Source: Nocardia amikacinitolerans NBRC 108937 (GTDB lineage Bacteria; Actinomycetota; Actinomycetes; Mycobacteriales; Mycobacteriaceae). From it: a stretch of DNA of 64,000 nucleotides. This document shows, in pieces, positions 37,204 to 45,102 of the stretch. The notes below the pieces were generated by a model. It saw nothing but the letters and a program-made list of their open reading frames with translations. It was not told where the DNA came from and did no database searches. The stretch is taken from contig NZ_BDAU01000036.1 of NCBI RefSeq assembly GCF_001612615.1, positions 26,968 through 90,967 on the forward strand, read 5' to 3'. The translations under genes and the position numbers were made by a program. Positions within the stretch are counted from its first letter, which is position 1. Each line of letters opens with the position of its first letter.

Positions 37204-39885
37204 CTAGTTCGCCGCTACGGTGCCCGCGTCGCCAGGGGATGTGGGCGCGGAGCTGTCGCGCGCGCTAGCGGCATTTGGTTTGCCCGTGGACGCTGGGGCG
37301 GTGCTGTTGTGGCCCTTGCAATCGCCGCGCGCGGCGTCCGAGCTGCGAGTGTTGGGCGCGGTGGCGCTGCGGTTGTCCTGGCTGGTTGCCGGGGTGTCGT
37401 AGGCGCCGAGAGAAGCATGCGCGGAGCTGCCGCGTGCGTCGGCGGTGTCTAGCCCGCCTGTAGATGCGGAGGCGGTGCCGTTGCGGGTCTGGCGGTCTTC
37501 CGGCGTGGTGTCCCCGCTGCCTGTGGTCGATGACCCGTTGCCGCCGTGGGCGTTCGGGTTCGTTGTCGCGGCGCCTGTGTCGCCAGGGACGGTGGGTGCG
37601 GAGCTGTCGGGTGCACCGGCGGCGTCCGTGCCGCCGGTGGATTGTGGGGCGGGGTCGTTGTCTCCCTTGCGCTCACCGCGCGCGGCGTCAGTGCTGCCGG
37701 TGTTGGGTGCGGTGGCGCCACGGTTGTCCGGGCTGGTTTCCGGGGTGCCGTAGGCGCCGAGTGAAGCATGCGTGGAGCTGTCGCGTGCGGCGGTGTCTAG
37801 GCCGCCTGTAGATGCGGAGGCGGTGCCGTCGCGGGTCTGGCGGTCTTCCGGCGTGGTGTCCTCGCTGCCTGTGGTCGACGACCCGTTGCCGCCGTGGGCG
37901 TTCGGGTTCGTTGTCGCGGCGCCTGCGTCGCCAGGGGATGTGGGTGCGGAGCCGTCGAGTGCACTGGCGGCTGTGCTGCCGCGTTCCGGGGCGGTGCCGT
38001 TGCGGCCCTTGCGATCGTCGCGCGGGGTCGCCGAGTTGTCGGAGGACGCGCCATCGGACCCGTTGCGGCTCTTGCGGTCGCCCGGCGCGGTGTCCTCGCT
38101 GCCTCTGGATCTCGATCCGGTGCTGCCGTACATGTTCGGCGAGCTGTCGGGTGCACCAGCGGTGTCTGCGCTGCCGGGGGATCTTGGGGCGGTGTCGTTG
38201 CGGCTCTTGCGGTCGCCCGGCGCGGTGTCCTCGCTGCCTCTGGACCTCGATCCGGTGCTGCCGTACATGTTCGGCGAGCTGTCGCGTGCACCAGCGGCGT
38301 CTGCGCTGCCGGGGGATCCTGGGGCGGTGTCGTTGCGGCCCTTGCGATCGCCGCGCGCGGCGTCCGCGTTGTCGGAGGACGCACTCTCGGACCCGTTGCG
38401 GCCCAGCGGCTCTGCCGTATTGTCCGGCTCGGCGCGGACCTTTTCCGCTACGCCGTCGCCGCTACTGGCCGCGACTTCGGCGGTGCGGGGTGCGGGGCGC
38501 GCGGGCACAGGAACGGTCTGGCTCGGTAGCCGGGCCGCGACGCGGAATCCACCGCTGGGTCGCGGGCCCGCGGTCAGCGCTCCGCCGAGGGCGTGCGCCC
38601 GCTCGCGCATCCCGATGATCCCGTTGCGGCCGCCGGAGCCGGATCGGAGCGCGGGGGCGGTGGGGCGGGCGTTGTCGATGGTGAGGTCGACGGAGCCGAC
38701 CGCGTAGCGGACGGTGACCGTGGCGCTCGCGCCCGGCGCGTGGCGCACCACGTTGGTCAGGGATTCCTGAACGATCTGGGCCGCGACGGCGTCGATTTCG
38801 CTGGGCAACGTCTGCGGTTCGCCGATGACGCGGGTCTCGACGGTCAGCCCGGCCTCACGTGGCCGCCGCAGCAGCGCGTCCAGATCCCCGATGCTCGGCG
38901 CGGGCGGACGTGGCGCCTCCTGCTTCTTCGGCGGCTCGGCCGGGCGGGATTCGGAGCGCGGCTCACGGACGGCGGCGCGCAGGTCCTCCGGCTGCTTACC
39001 CGGCTCCGCCGTACCGGACACCCTCCGCTGGCTCGGCGCCGCGCGCCGCAGACCGCGCAGGCCGCGCGCGGGACGCGGCGCCTCGGTCGAATCACGCTGC
39101 ACCGGTGCGGTTTCGGGGTCCGCGAGCGTCGCGCCCATGCGGATTGTCTGGAGCAGGGAGTGCACCTCGGCCAGCGATTCCTTGCTCGCCGCCTTGATCG
39201 CGGCGAGCGCCGTCCTTGCCTGCTGCGGCCGCTTGTCGAACAGCTCCAGCGCCACCGAGGACTGCACGTTGATCAGCGAAAGACTGTGGGCCAGTACGTC
39301 GTGCAGCTCCCTGGCGATGGCCAGCCGCTCCTCGGTCGCGCGGCGTTCCCGCTGCGCCTGCTCGTCGCGACGGGCGGCCTCCTCGCGTTCCTTGCGGGCC
39401 TCCAACGTCGCTTGGCGCTGGCGCAACCCTTCGGCCGCACCGATGAGCACGGCCGACCACGCCAGCATCCCGAAGACCTGCCAGCCGTTCACCGACTCAC
39501 CGAGCGACGCGGGCAGTGGCCACACGAAGAGTACGAAGCCGATCGGCACGAGTGGGTATGTCCACCAACGGGATCCGATCGTTCCCGCGGTGAGGAAGGC
39601 GATCACCAGCGAGACAAAGATCGGACCGTACCCGTAGCCGAGCGCCAGGTAGATCCCGCACGCGGCGAGCGCGATCACCAGCACCGGCAGCGGCTGAACG
39701 CGCCGGAACGCCAGCGCCACCGGCCCCGCGATCAGCAGCAGATAGCCGAGCACATCCAGCGACTGCGTGCCGGTCTGGTGCAAATTGGCGCCGCGACCCC
39801 CGGCCACCTGGACTACCGCGACGATCAACGCGAGGCCCCAGTCCCATACGACCGAGCCACGATTCGCTATGCCTGGCGCACTCAC
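37204..39885 (-). CDS. Sensor histidine kinase (NarL/DesK type) with long repetitive tail
   Basis: 893 residues from GTG 39885. About four to five N-terminal membrane segments (residues 13-157) lead into a basic coiled coil and the HisKA_3 box ERLAIARELHDVLAHSLSLI with His195. An unusual ~75-residue Pro/Arg-rich insert (about 250-325) separates it from the HATPase domain: N box VQESLTNVVRHAPG and G box GGRNGIIGMRERAHALGG. After about residue 455 come about 430 residues of Gly/Ser/Thr/Asp/Ala repeats (GDRKSRNDTAPRSPGSAD, NPNAHGGNGSSTTGSEDTTP). The tail has no predicted fold. No response regulator is adjacent, so the kinase is an orphan here. Confidence 0.85.
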   Translation of the reverse strand: MSAPGIANRGSVVWDWGLALIVAVVQVAGGRGANLHQTGTQSLDVLGYLLLIAGPVALAFRRVQPLPVLVIALAACGIYLALGYGYGPIFVSLVIAFLTAGTIGSRWWTYPLVPIGFVLFVWPLPASLGESVNGWQVFGMLAWSAVLIGAAEGLRQRQATLEARKEREEAARRDEQAQRERRATEERLAIARELHDVLAHSLSLINVQSSVALELFDKRPQQARTALAAIKAASKESLAEVHSLLQTIRMGATLADPETAPVQRDSTEAPRPARGLRGLRRAAPSQRRVSGTAEPGKQPEDLRAAVREPRSESRPAEPPKKQEAPRPPAPSIGDLDALLRRPREAGLTVETRVIGEPQTLPSEIDAVAAQIVQESLTNVVRHAPGASATVTVRYAVGSVDLTIDNARPTAPALRSGSGGRNGIIGMRERAHALGGALTAGPRPSGGFRVAARLPSQTVPVPARPAPRTAEVAASSGDGVAEKVRAEPDNTAEPLGRNGSESASSDNADAARGDRKGRNDTAPGSPGSADAAGARDSSPNMYGSTGSRSRGSEDTAPGDRKSRNDTAPRSPGSADTAGAPDSSPNMYGSTGSRSRGSEDTAPGDRKSRNGSDGASSDNSATPRDDRKGRNGTAPERGSTAASALDGSAPTSPGDAGAATTNPNAHGGNGSSTTGSEDTTPEDRQTRDGTASASTGGLDTAARDSSTHASLGAYGTPETSPDNRGATAPNTGSTDAARGERKGDNDPAPQSTGGTDAAGAPDSSAPTVPGDTGAATTNPNAHGGNGSSTTGSGDTTPEDRQTRNGTASASTGGLDTADARGSSAHASLGAYDTPATSQDNRSATAPNTRSSDAARGDCKGHNSTAPASTGKPNAASARDSSAPTSPGDAGTVAAN
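37444..38400. repeat. Coding repeats in the sensor-kinase tail
   Basis: In-frame duplications: a 135-bp unit (45 codons) beginning CGGCTCTTGCGGTCGCCCGG at about 38066 and 38201, and a larger unit of about 348 bp (116 codons) beginning GCCTGTAGATGCGGAGGCGG at about 37456 and 37804. Both periods are multiples of three, so copy-number change would keep the frame. Confidence 0.75.
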
Positions 39886-39986
39886 CCTTGCAGCCTAAGG
39901 CGTACCTTCGCCTTCGCTTCGGCCATGCGCAAACTTTGGACAGACTTCGTCCGGCTGCACCGTGCGCGAAGTGCCGTGCTGGCGAT

Positions 39987-40460
39987 GCCACAGAGGCTGT
40001 TGACGCCTCGCATAGGCATCGGCTGTGTGAGGCGTGTGAACGGTGTGTGCCGTGGCTAGCCTCGGGCGCTTGCTAGCTGCCGATTGCGGAGGTGCGCCAG
40101 GTGTGCGAAGTGCCGCCTCGGCAACGCCACAGAGGTTGTCGACGCCTCGCATAGGCATCGGCTGTGTGAGGCGTGTGAACGGTGTGTGCCGTGGCTGGCA
40201 CGCCTACTCGCTGCCAATTGCGGAGGTGCGCAGGGTGTGTGAGTGCTGCGCTGGCGATGCCACAGAGGCTGTTGACGCCTCGCATAGGCACCGGCTGTGT
40301 GAGGCGTGTGAACGGTGCGTGCCGTGGCACGCCTACTCGCTGCCAATTGCGGAGGTGCGCAGAGTGGGCGAAGTGCCGCGCTGGCGGTGCCACAGATGTT
40401 GTTGACGCCTCACATAGGCACCGGCTGTGTGAGGCGTGTGAACGGTGTGTGGGAGCGGCG
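39987..40460. repeat. Array of four imperfect ~130-bp repeats with palindromic core
   Basis: Units begin with GCCACAGA at about 39987, 40126, 40259 and 40389 (periods 139, 133, 130). Each contains ACGCCTCGCATAGG..CTGTGTGAGGCGT, which can form a hairpin, then GTGAACGGTG. Between cores, GCTGCCAATTGCGGAGGTGCG recurs. The 588-bp gap 39886-40473 has no gene. A further copy of the core lies at 60757. Confidence 0.85.
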
Positions 40461-40473
40461 AATTGGGTGGTGG

Positions 40474-41079
40474 CTAGCGGGATTCGCTGAGGAGGGTGTG
40501 GGCGATTCGGGTCAGGCCATGGGTGATGGCGGGTGGGGTGAGGCCGCGTTTGCGTTGTGCGAGGTAGACCTCCGCGGCCAAAGGTGCCAGGAGTGCGTCG
40601 ACGAGTGCGTCCGGATCGCGCACGTCCGCGGCGAGCAGCAGTGCACGCACGTGGGCGTACCAGAATCCGTAGGCACCGGTCGCGAAGCGGGCGCCGCCGG
40701 TTTCCGCACCGAGGACCAGATGGGCGTGGTCGTCGAGGAGTTCGACCATCGCCTCGTAGAAGGCGGCCAGGCGGTCGGCTGGGGACGCGCCGGGGCCGAG
40801 GGGTGGTTCGCCGTGCAGCAGGCGCTCTTGGAGGGCGCGTTCGTGCGCGTCCAAGAGCGCGACGGCGATCGAATTCGTGTCCGGGTAGCGGCGATACAGC
40901 GTGCCGCGGCCGACGCCCGCCGCCTTGGCGATGTCGTCCATGGTGACCGCGCGCGGATCGCGGCTGGCGAAGAGCTTCGCCGCCGCGGTGAGGACCTTGG
41001 CGCGGTTGCGTGCCGCGTCCGCGCGTTCGCTCGGTTGATCGAGCGGTGCGCCGGTGAGCAGATCCGAACGGGCGTCCAT
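40474..41079 (-). CDS. TetR-family transcriptional regulator
   Basis: 201 residues from ATG 41079 (MDARSDLL). The HTH is AVTMDDIAKAAGVGRGTLYRRYPD near residues 45-68, cut in the family-typical way after RAKVLTAAAKLFASRD. The rest is a ligand-binding helical domain. It is divergent from the mini-ORF/azoreductase operon, and two matching palindromes lie between the genes, so it very likely represses that operon and itself. Confidence 0.92.
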   Translation of the reverse strand: MDARSDLLTGAPLDQPSERADAARNRAKVLTAAAKLFASRDPRAVTMDDIAKAAGVGRGTLYRRYPDTNSIAVALLDAHERALQERLLHGEPPLGPGASPADRLAAFYEAMVELLDDHAHLVLGAETGGARFATGAYGFWYAHVRALLLAADVRDPDALVDALLAPLAAEVYLAQRKRGLTPPAITHGLTRIAHTLLSESR

Positions 41080-41110
41080 GACAGCGACTCTAGCGGAGCT
41101 CGGAGTAAGT

Positions 41111-41127
41111 GGACAGTTCGTCCGGTT
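41111..41127. promoter_or_regulatory. Probable TetR operator 1
   Basis: GGACAGTTCGTCCGGTT: GGACA-N4-GTCCG-N-TT, 31 bp upstream of the TetR start codon. Confidence 0.6.
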
Positions 41128-41144
41128 GCCTGTTAGCGTCAAAC

Positions 41145-41162
41145 CGGACAATGTGTCCGTTT
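41145..41162. promoter_or_regulatory. Probable TetR operator 2
   Basis: CGGACAATGTGTCCGTTT: the same GGACA-N4-GTCCG-N-TT pattern as operator 1, in the same orientation 35 bp away, and ending 18 bp before the first mini-ORF. Confidence 0.65.
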
Positions 41163-41180
41163 GATCGAAAGGGCTGAACC

Positions 41181-41258
41181 GTGAAACGCAGTGAACGAAT
41201 CAGTTGCCAAGGCGCGGTGCACTTGCTGGAGTCGAGAGTCGGTGGGGCGCAGGCATGA
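41181..41258 (+). CDS. Mini-ORF 1 before the azoreductase (25 aa)
   Basis: GTG 41181 has GAAAGGG 7 nt upstream and the frame ends TGA 41256-41258: MKRSERISCQGAVHLLESRV then GGAQA. It is a diverged version of the two following copies. Its stop overlaps the next start (ATGA). Confidence 0.5.
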   Translation: MKRSERISCQGAVHLLESRVGGAQA

Positions 41259-41335
41259 GCGAAAGCAGTGAGCGAATCGTGTGCCAGCGCGTCGTGCGCA
41301 TGCCGGAGCCGAGTGTCAGTGAGGTGCAGGCATGA
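41255..41335 (+). CDS. Mini-ORF 2 before the azoreductase (26 aa)
   Basis: MSESSERIVCQRVVRMPEPS then VSEVQA. ATG 41255 overlaps the stop of mini-ORF 1. The unit is a 77-bp tandem repeat that carries its own ribosome site. Confidence 0.5.
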   Translation: MSESSERIVCQRVVRMPEPSVSEVQA

Positions 41336-41412
41336 GCGAGAGCAGTGAGCGAATCGTGTGCCAGCGCGTCGTGCGCATGCCGGAGCCGAGCGTTAGCGAG
41401 GTGCAGGCATGA
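41332..41412 (+). CDS. Mini-ORF 3 before the azoreductase (26 aa)
   Basis: The same 26-residue peptide as mini-ORF 2, from ATG 41332 with GAGGTG 5 nt upstream. Its TGA overlaps the azoreductase ATG at 41409 as ATGA, so translation could pass along the chain by coupling. Whether the peptides are made is unknown. Confidence 0.5.
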   Translation: MSESSERIVCQRVVRMPEPSVSEVQA

Positions 41413-42056
41413 GCACTTTGTTGCACCTGGACGCGAGCGCCCGTCGGCGTTCCATCAGCCGGGAACTGAGCGCGGAGTTCGCCACCGCTTGGCGCGTGGA
41501 GCATCCGGACGGCGGGTACCTCTACCGCGATCTGGCGGCGCGGCCCGTGCCGTTCATCGGCGAGGCGTGGACCGAGCTGTGCGACGCGGTGCTCTCGCGC
41601 GGCGGCTTCGACCCGGAAGAGCTCGACGGACTGGCGGCGACTCCGGCGCAGGCCGCCGCGCTCACGATCCTGCGCCCTCTGCTGGACGAAGTGCTTGCCG
41701 CCGACGTGATCCTGATCGGCACCCCGATGTACAACTACTCGATTCCGGCCGTGCTGAAGGCCTGGCTGGACCAGCTCACCCTTCCGCGAATGTCGTTGGG
41801 ACATCGCCGTTTCGTGGTCGTCTCCGCGCGCGGCGGCAGCTATTCGCCCGGCGCGCCCAAGGCGGCTTTCGACTATCAGGAGCGCTACCTGCGCGACTTC
41901 TTCGCGGGCCACTTCGCCGTCACCGACACGGTTTTCGTGCACGCCGAACTGGCCAACTCGCGCCAGGACCCGGCACTGGCCGACCGCCGAGCCGAACACG
42001 ACGACTCGTACGCGAAGGCCATCGAAGCCGCCCGCTCCCTCGCGGCGCGGTACTGA
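41409..42056 (+). CDS. FMN-dependent NADH-azoreductase family protein
   Basis: 215 residues, flavodoxin-like. N-terminal phosphate loop LLHLDASARRRSISRELSAE, and the family signature IGTPMYNYSIPAVLKAWLDQ. It reduces quinones, azo compounds or nitroaromatics with NAD(P)H. Downstream of TetR operators and followed by an SMR pump gene, so a xenobiotic or quinone response is likely. GAGGTG 5 nt before ATG 41409 comes from the duplicated leader. Confidence 0.9.
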   Translation: MSTLLHLDASARRRSISRELSAEFATAWRVEHPDGGYLYRDLAARPVPFIGEAWTELCDAVLSRGGFDPEELDGLAATPAQAAALTILRPLLDEVLAADVILIGTPMYNYSIPAVLKAWLDQLTLPRMSLGHRRFVVVSARGGSYSPGAPKAAFDYQERYLRDFFAGHFAVTDTVFVHAELANSRQDPALADRRAEHDDSYAKAIEAARSLAARY

Positions 42057-42103
42057 ACCGTGCGCCGAAATGACGCGAGTACCTAAATGACTGGAGCACC
42101 GAA

Positions 42104-42424
42104 ATGAACTGGCTCGTACTAGGTCTCGCGGGCCTCGTCGAGATCGTCTGGTCGCAGAGCATCAAACCCACCGAGAACTTCACCCGCCCACTACCCACCC
42201 TCGTGTGCTTCGTCCTGGGCAGCCTCGCGGTGTATTTGCTGTCCAGGGCCATGCAGACGCTGCCCGTCGGCACCGCCTACGCCGTGTTCACCGGCATCGG
42301 CGCGGTGGGCGCGATCGCCCTCGGCATCGTGGTGCACCGTGATCCGTTCAGCGCGGGCCGAGTGCTCGCGCTCGCGCTGGTTCTCGGCGGCATCGTGCTC
42401 GCCCGGGTGACCAATCCCGAGTGA
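42104..42424 (+). CDS. SMR-family multidrug efflux transporter
   Basis: 106 residues with four membrane segments. The essential glutamate is in LAGLVEIVWSQSIKPTENFT (Glu13), equivalent to Glu14 of EmrE; the WSQ..K pattern is closer to the SugE/Gdx guanidinium subgroup than to EmrE. TYAVFTGIGAVGA follows. Co-directional with the azoreductase, 47 bp downstream, and probably in the same TetR-controlled operon. Confidence 0.92.
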   Translation: MNWLVLGLAGLVEIVWSQSIKPTENFTRPLPTLVCFVLGSLAVYLLSRAMQTLPVGTAYAVFTGIGAVGAIALGIVVHRDPFSAGRVLALALVLGGIVLARVTNPE

Positions 42425-42485
42425 CCGCCGATCACGTCGGGGCAAACGCTGTGGGGGCTCTGGGCGCGGGGTATATGGTCCGGTG

Positions 42486-42941
42486 ATGGTCGACCAGTCA
42501 GTTCGTCTCCCGGATCTGTCCGCACGGCCCCACGAGCTCACCGTGGAGCGGGTGATGAAAGCACCGCCGAGCTTGCTCTACGCCGCATGGACACGGGGGT
42601 TCGACATCTGGTTCGCCGCCCCGGATTCGGTGCGGATGAGGCCAGCGGTGAACGAACCGTTCTTCTTCGAGACCGAGTTCGAGGGCAAGCGCAACCCGCA
42701 CTACGGCCGTTTCCTGCGACTGGAGCCGGAGCGTCTCGTCGAGCTGACCTGGGTCACCGGCGAGAGCGGCACCGAGGGCGCCGAGACGGTGGTGAGCGTG
42801 CAGTTCGTCAAGCAGCCGCGCGGCATCCGGCTTCGCCTGCGCCACTCGGGGTTCGCGAGCGAGGCGGCCAGAGACCGGCACCGCGCCGCGTGGCCGCAGG
42901 TGCTCGAGCAGCTCGATCAGAAGCTCGGCGCGGTCGGCTGA
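42486..42941 (+). CDS. SRPBCC / AHSA1-type protein
   Basis: 151 residues with the START-like pattern: ERVMKAPPSLLYAAWTRGFD, FAAPDSVRMRPAVNEPFFFE and the final helix AAWPQVLEQLDQKL. Such proteins bind hydrophobic ligands; the specific one is unknown. TATATG or TATGGT lies just before GTG 42483/ATG 42486, suggesting a leaderless transcript. Confidence 0.85.
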   Translation: MVDQSVRLPDLSARPHELTVERVMKAPPSLLYAAWTRGFDIWFAAPDSVRMRPAVNEPFFFETEFEGKRNPHYGRFLRLEPERLVELTWVTGESGTEGAETVVSVQFVKQPRGIRLRLRHSGFASEAARDRHRAAWPQVLEQLDQKLGAVG

Positions 42942-43031
42942 CGGCTCGCCCACGGAAGCGGTGTCCACGGTTTGGCTGTGCGGGTAGGTTCTAGCCTGCA
43001 CGAGTTCGGCTCACTTCGTGAAAGGACAATG

Positions 43032-43472
43032 ATGCCAACACGTACCGCGCGCACCGCTTGGACCGGAGGTCTGCAGGACGGCTCCGGCCAGGTGGAGCTG
43101 ACCAGTTCGGGCGTCGGCAAGTACGACGTGTCGTTCCCGAAGCGTTCCGCGGAGGAAGCCGACGGCACAACCAGCCCCGAGGAACTGATCGCGGCCGCGC
43201 ACTCCTCCTGCTACGCCATGGCGCTCTCGGCGCAGATCGGCAACGCGGGCGCCACCCCCGAAAGCCTTGACGTCACCGCCGACGTCACCCTCGGCCCCGA
43301 CCCGGCGGGCGGCTTCCGCATCAACGCGATCAAGCTGACCGTCCGCGGCCGGGTGTCCGGCATGGACGCCGACGGCTTCCTCGCCGCCGCCGAGGCCGCC
43401 AAGGCGGGCTGCCCGGTCTCCAAGGCGCTGGCGGGCGTCGACACCATCAGCCTGGACGCCGCGCTGGCGTGA
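43032..43472 (+). CDS. OsmC-family peroxiredoxin
   Basis: 146 residues. The two redox cysteines are in AAAHSSCYAMALS and AAKAGCPVSKALAG, as in OsmC/Ohr thiol peroxidases of organic hydroperoxides. TSPEELIAAAHSSC is characteristic of OsmC rather than Ohr. ATG 43032 follows AAAGGA (43021-43026); ATG 43029 is also possible. Stand-alone gene followed by a bidirectional terminator. Confidence 0.92.
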   Translation: MPTRTARTAWTGGLQDGSGQVELTSSGVGKYDVSFPKRSAEEADGTTSPEELIAAAHSSCYAMALSAQIGNAGATPESLDVTADVTLGPDPAGGFRINAIKLTVRGRVSGMDADGFLAAAEAAKAGCPVSKALAGVDTISLDAALA

Positions 43473-43482
43473 CCGTTCGATT

Positions 43483-43517
43483 CCCCGCACCCCTCGCGTC
43501 GAGCGGGGGGTGCGGGG
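43483..43517. terminator. Terminator between osmC-like gene and the convergent membrane-protein gene
   Basis: CCCCGCACCCC (43483-43493) pairs with GGGGTGCGGGG (43507-43517), with an inner TCG/CGA. It serves both directions. Confidence 0.75.
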
Positions 43518-43519
43518 AG

Positions 43520-43981
43520 TCATGCGGTCGCGCGACGGGCGAAGTACGCACGGGCGTCGGGCGCGTACATGGCCGGGATCGCGACGAACACGGCGAGCAC
43601 GTGGATCGCGCGCAGTATGCCGAGGCCGAGCGAGCTCGGGGTGACGGACACCGCCTCGCCCGAGAGCAGCGCCGTCACCGGTTCGACGAGCAACGAGGCC
43701 AGGCCGAGCACACCGATCCCGAGCACGAGCGCGAGCCGTGCGACACGGTCCCCGCGCGCCATCCGCATCACCACTGCCAACACGAACAGGTAGATCGCGA
43801 AGCGCAGGGCCAAGCCGACGGCGAGCCCTGGCACGTCGGCGTCGGACCGTTCGAGCGTCATCGCCGTGCGCGCCAGCGCCTCGCCGACCCCGGCGAGCAG
43901 CGCGATGACGAAAGCCGTCACCGCGAGCCTCACGGAGCGCGGCGAAGCGACAGCGGAACCAGAAGGGGCAGTGCCGGTCAT
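43520..43981 (-). CDS. Small membrane protein of unknown function
   Basis: 153 residues from ATG 43981, four hydrophobic segments (LAVTAFVIALLAGVGEAL, FAIYLFVLAVVM, LALVLGIGVLGLASLLV, ILRAIHVLAVFVAIPAMY). No family recognised. GTG 44020, in a GTGA overlap with the cbtA stop, would give 166 residues and cannot be excluded. If ATG 43981 is used, it sits in the loop of a large palindrome. Downstream of cbtBA on the same strand, so it may share the B12-controlled transcript. Confidence 0.7.
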   Translation of the reverse strand: MTGTAPSGSAVASPRSVRLAVTAFVIALLAGVGEALARTAMTLERSDADVPGLAVGLALRFAIYLFVLAVVMRMARGDRVARLALVLGIGVLGLASLLVEPVTALLSGEAVSVTPSSLGLGILRAIHVLAVFVAIPAMYAPDARAYFARRATA

Positions 43982-43999
43982 GAGACCGACACTGCCCCT
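43964..43999. repeat. 36-bp near-perfect palindrome at the cbtA / membrane-protein junction
   Basis: AGGGGCAGTGCCGGTC (43964-43979), ATGA centre, GACCGACACTGCCCCT (43984-43999), with one mismatch. It is either a terminator for cbtBA or a structure occluding the next start codon. Confidence 0.75.
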
Positions 44000-44016
44000 G
44001 AACTTCTGAACGCGGA

Positions 44017-44838
44017 TCACCCCGCAGTAGCGACCTCGCTCCGTACCTGGGTGCTACGCCCAGCGAACTCGGTGAGCGCCGCGAAGCCGAGGCCGAGCGC
44101 CGCCCACAGCGTGGCGGAGACGGCGAGCGACGCGACACGGAACTGCCACAGCAGGCTCGGCGGGAAGTCGGCGGAGACCTCGTCGACGCCGGGCAACAGG
44201 ACGTAGCCCAGCGTGGTGATCAGCACGAACGCCGCGACGCCCGCGATAAGCCGGACGGTGTCCAGCTGCCCGCGCAGCAGCTTGTACACGTAAACCCCCG
44301 CGCCGACGGCCGCGAGGCCGAGCAGCACCGAGGCGACCCACAGCAGGGTGCGATCGTTGATGGTCTCCGGGTCGCCCACCGCGGGTGGGTTCGCCGGGTA
44401 CTTGAAGAACGGCACCGCGACGATCGCGGCCCAGCCAGCGACACCGAGCCCGATCGCCAGTTTCGGACCGGACAGTGCGGTGTGGCGCCGCGCGAAATGC
44501 GCGACCGAGGCGAAGATGGCGCCGAAGGCGAGACCGCTGAGGCCGAGCGCCAAGAACTGCCCGAACTTCTGTCCGGGCCTGCTGACCAGCGGCTCTTCCT
44601 CGTCGCCGTGGGAGTGACCCGCGGCGGGTTCTTCGGGCGCGTGGTGCGACTCTTCGGTGGCCGCGTTCGCCTCTTCGATGGCGATCGCCGCGTCGACCTT
44701 GGGTTCACCCACGAAATAGCCAACCGTGGCGGCAAGCAGACCGGCGATCAGACCGGCGAGCAGGCCGCGCAACAGCAGGGTTTTGAGGGATCCGGCCAAG
44801 GGGACGGCGGCCGACGGAACGGGTTGGTTCAGTGGCAC
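44017..44838 (-). CDS. cbtA: CbtA family cobalt transporter subunit
   Basis: 273 residues with about five membrane segments and a His/Glu-rich region (EESHHAPEEPAAGHSHGDEE, about 63-85), typical for a metal-handling loop. GTG 44838 lies inside the cbtB gene (10-bp overlap), so translation is coupled. CbtAB-type systems are predicted cobalt importers in bacteria that regulate them by B12 riboswitches, and one lies upstream. Confidence 0.9.
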   Translation of the reverse strand: MPLNQPVPSAAVPLAGSLKTLLLRGLLAGLIAGLLAATVGYFVGEPKVDAAIAIEEANAATEESHHAPEEPAAGHSHGDEEEPLVSRPGQKFGQFLALGLSGLAFGAIFASVAHFARRHTALSGPKLAIGLGVAGWAAIVAVPFFKYPANPPAVGDPETINDRTLLWVASVLLGLAAVGAGVYVYKLLRGQLDTVRLIAGVAAFVLITTLGYVLLPGVDEVSADFPPSLLWQFRVASLAVSATLWAALGLGFAALTEFAGRSTQVRSEVATAG

Positions 44839-45023
44839 GGAACACCCAGCAGATGGCGTCCGTCATGCATCAGCTCGTGCATGAACATCCCGCTGCGCGA
44901 GATGGCGCCCTGATCGAAACCGACCAGGTACAGCGTGAGCAGTGCGAGCAGAACGACACCTACCGTGACGAGCACGGTCGCCAGCGAATCGGTCGCCTGG
45001 CTCGGTGAATGCGCGATGGCCAT
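44829..45023 (-). CDS. cbtB: CbtB family cobalt transporter subunit
   Basis: 64 residues, one membrane segment (VLVTVGVVLLALLTLYLVGF) and a C-terminal metal-binding stretch FMHELMHDGRHLLGVPCH with four His and one Cys. Start ATG 45023 is preceded by AGGAGG. It is the first gene after the cobalamin riboswitch. Confidence 0.9.
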   Translation of the reverse strand: MAIAHSPSQATDSLATVLVTVGVVLLALLTLYLVGFDQGAISRSGMFMHELMHDGRHLLGVPCH

Positions 45024-45102
45024 TCGAGTCCTCCTAGGGATACGTCCCTGCCGGGTTGTGGCCCGGCCGGGGCGCTTTCGCGTCCCGTGAGATGGGTGCG
45101 AT

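Noticed and set aside
39987..40460. CRISPR array
   Set aside because: The repeated part is far longer than CRISPR repeats, the intervening sequences are themselves repeated, and there are no cas genes nearby.
41080..41408. Insertion sequence remnant before the azoreductase
   Set aside because: No terminal inverted repeats or transposase fragments. The direct repeats are explained as duplicated mini-ORF units.
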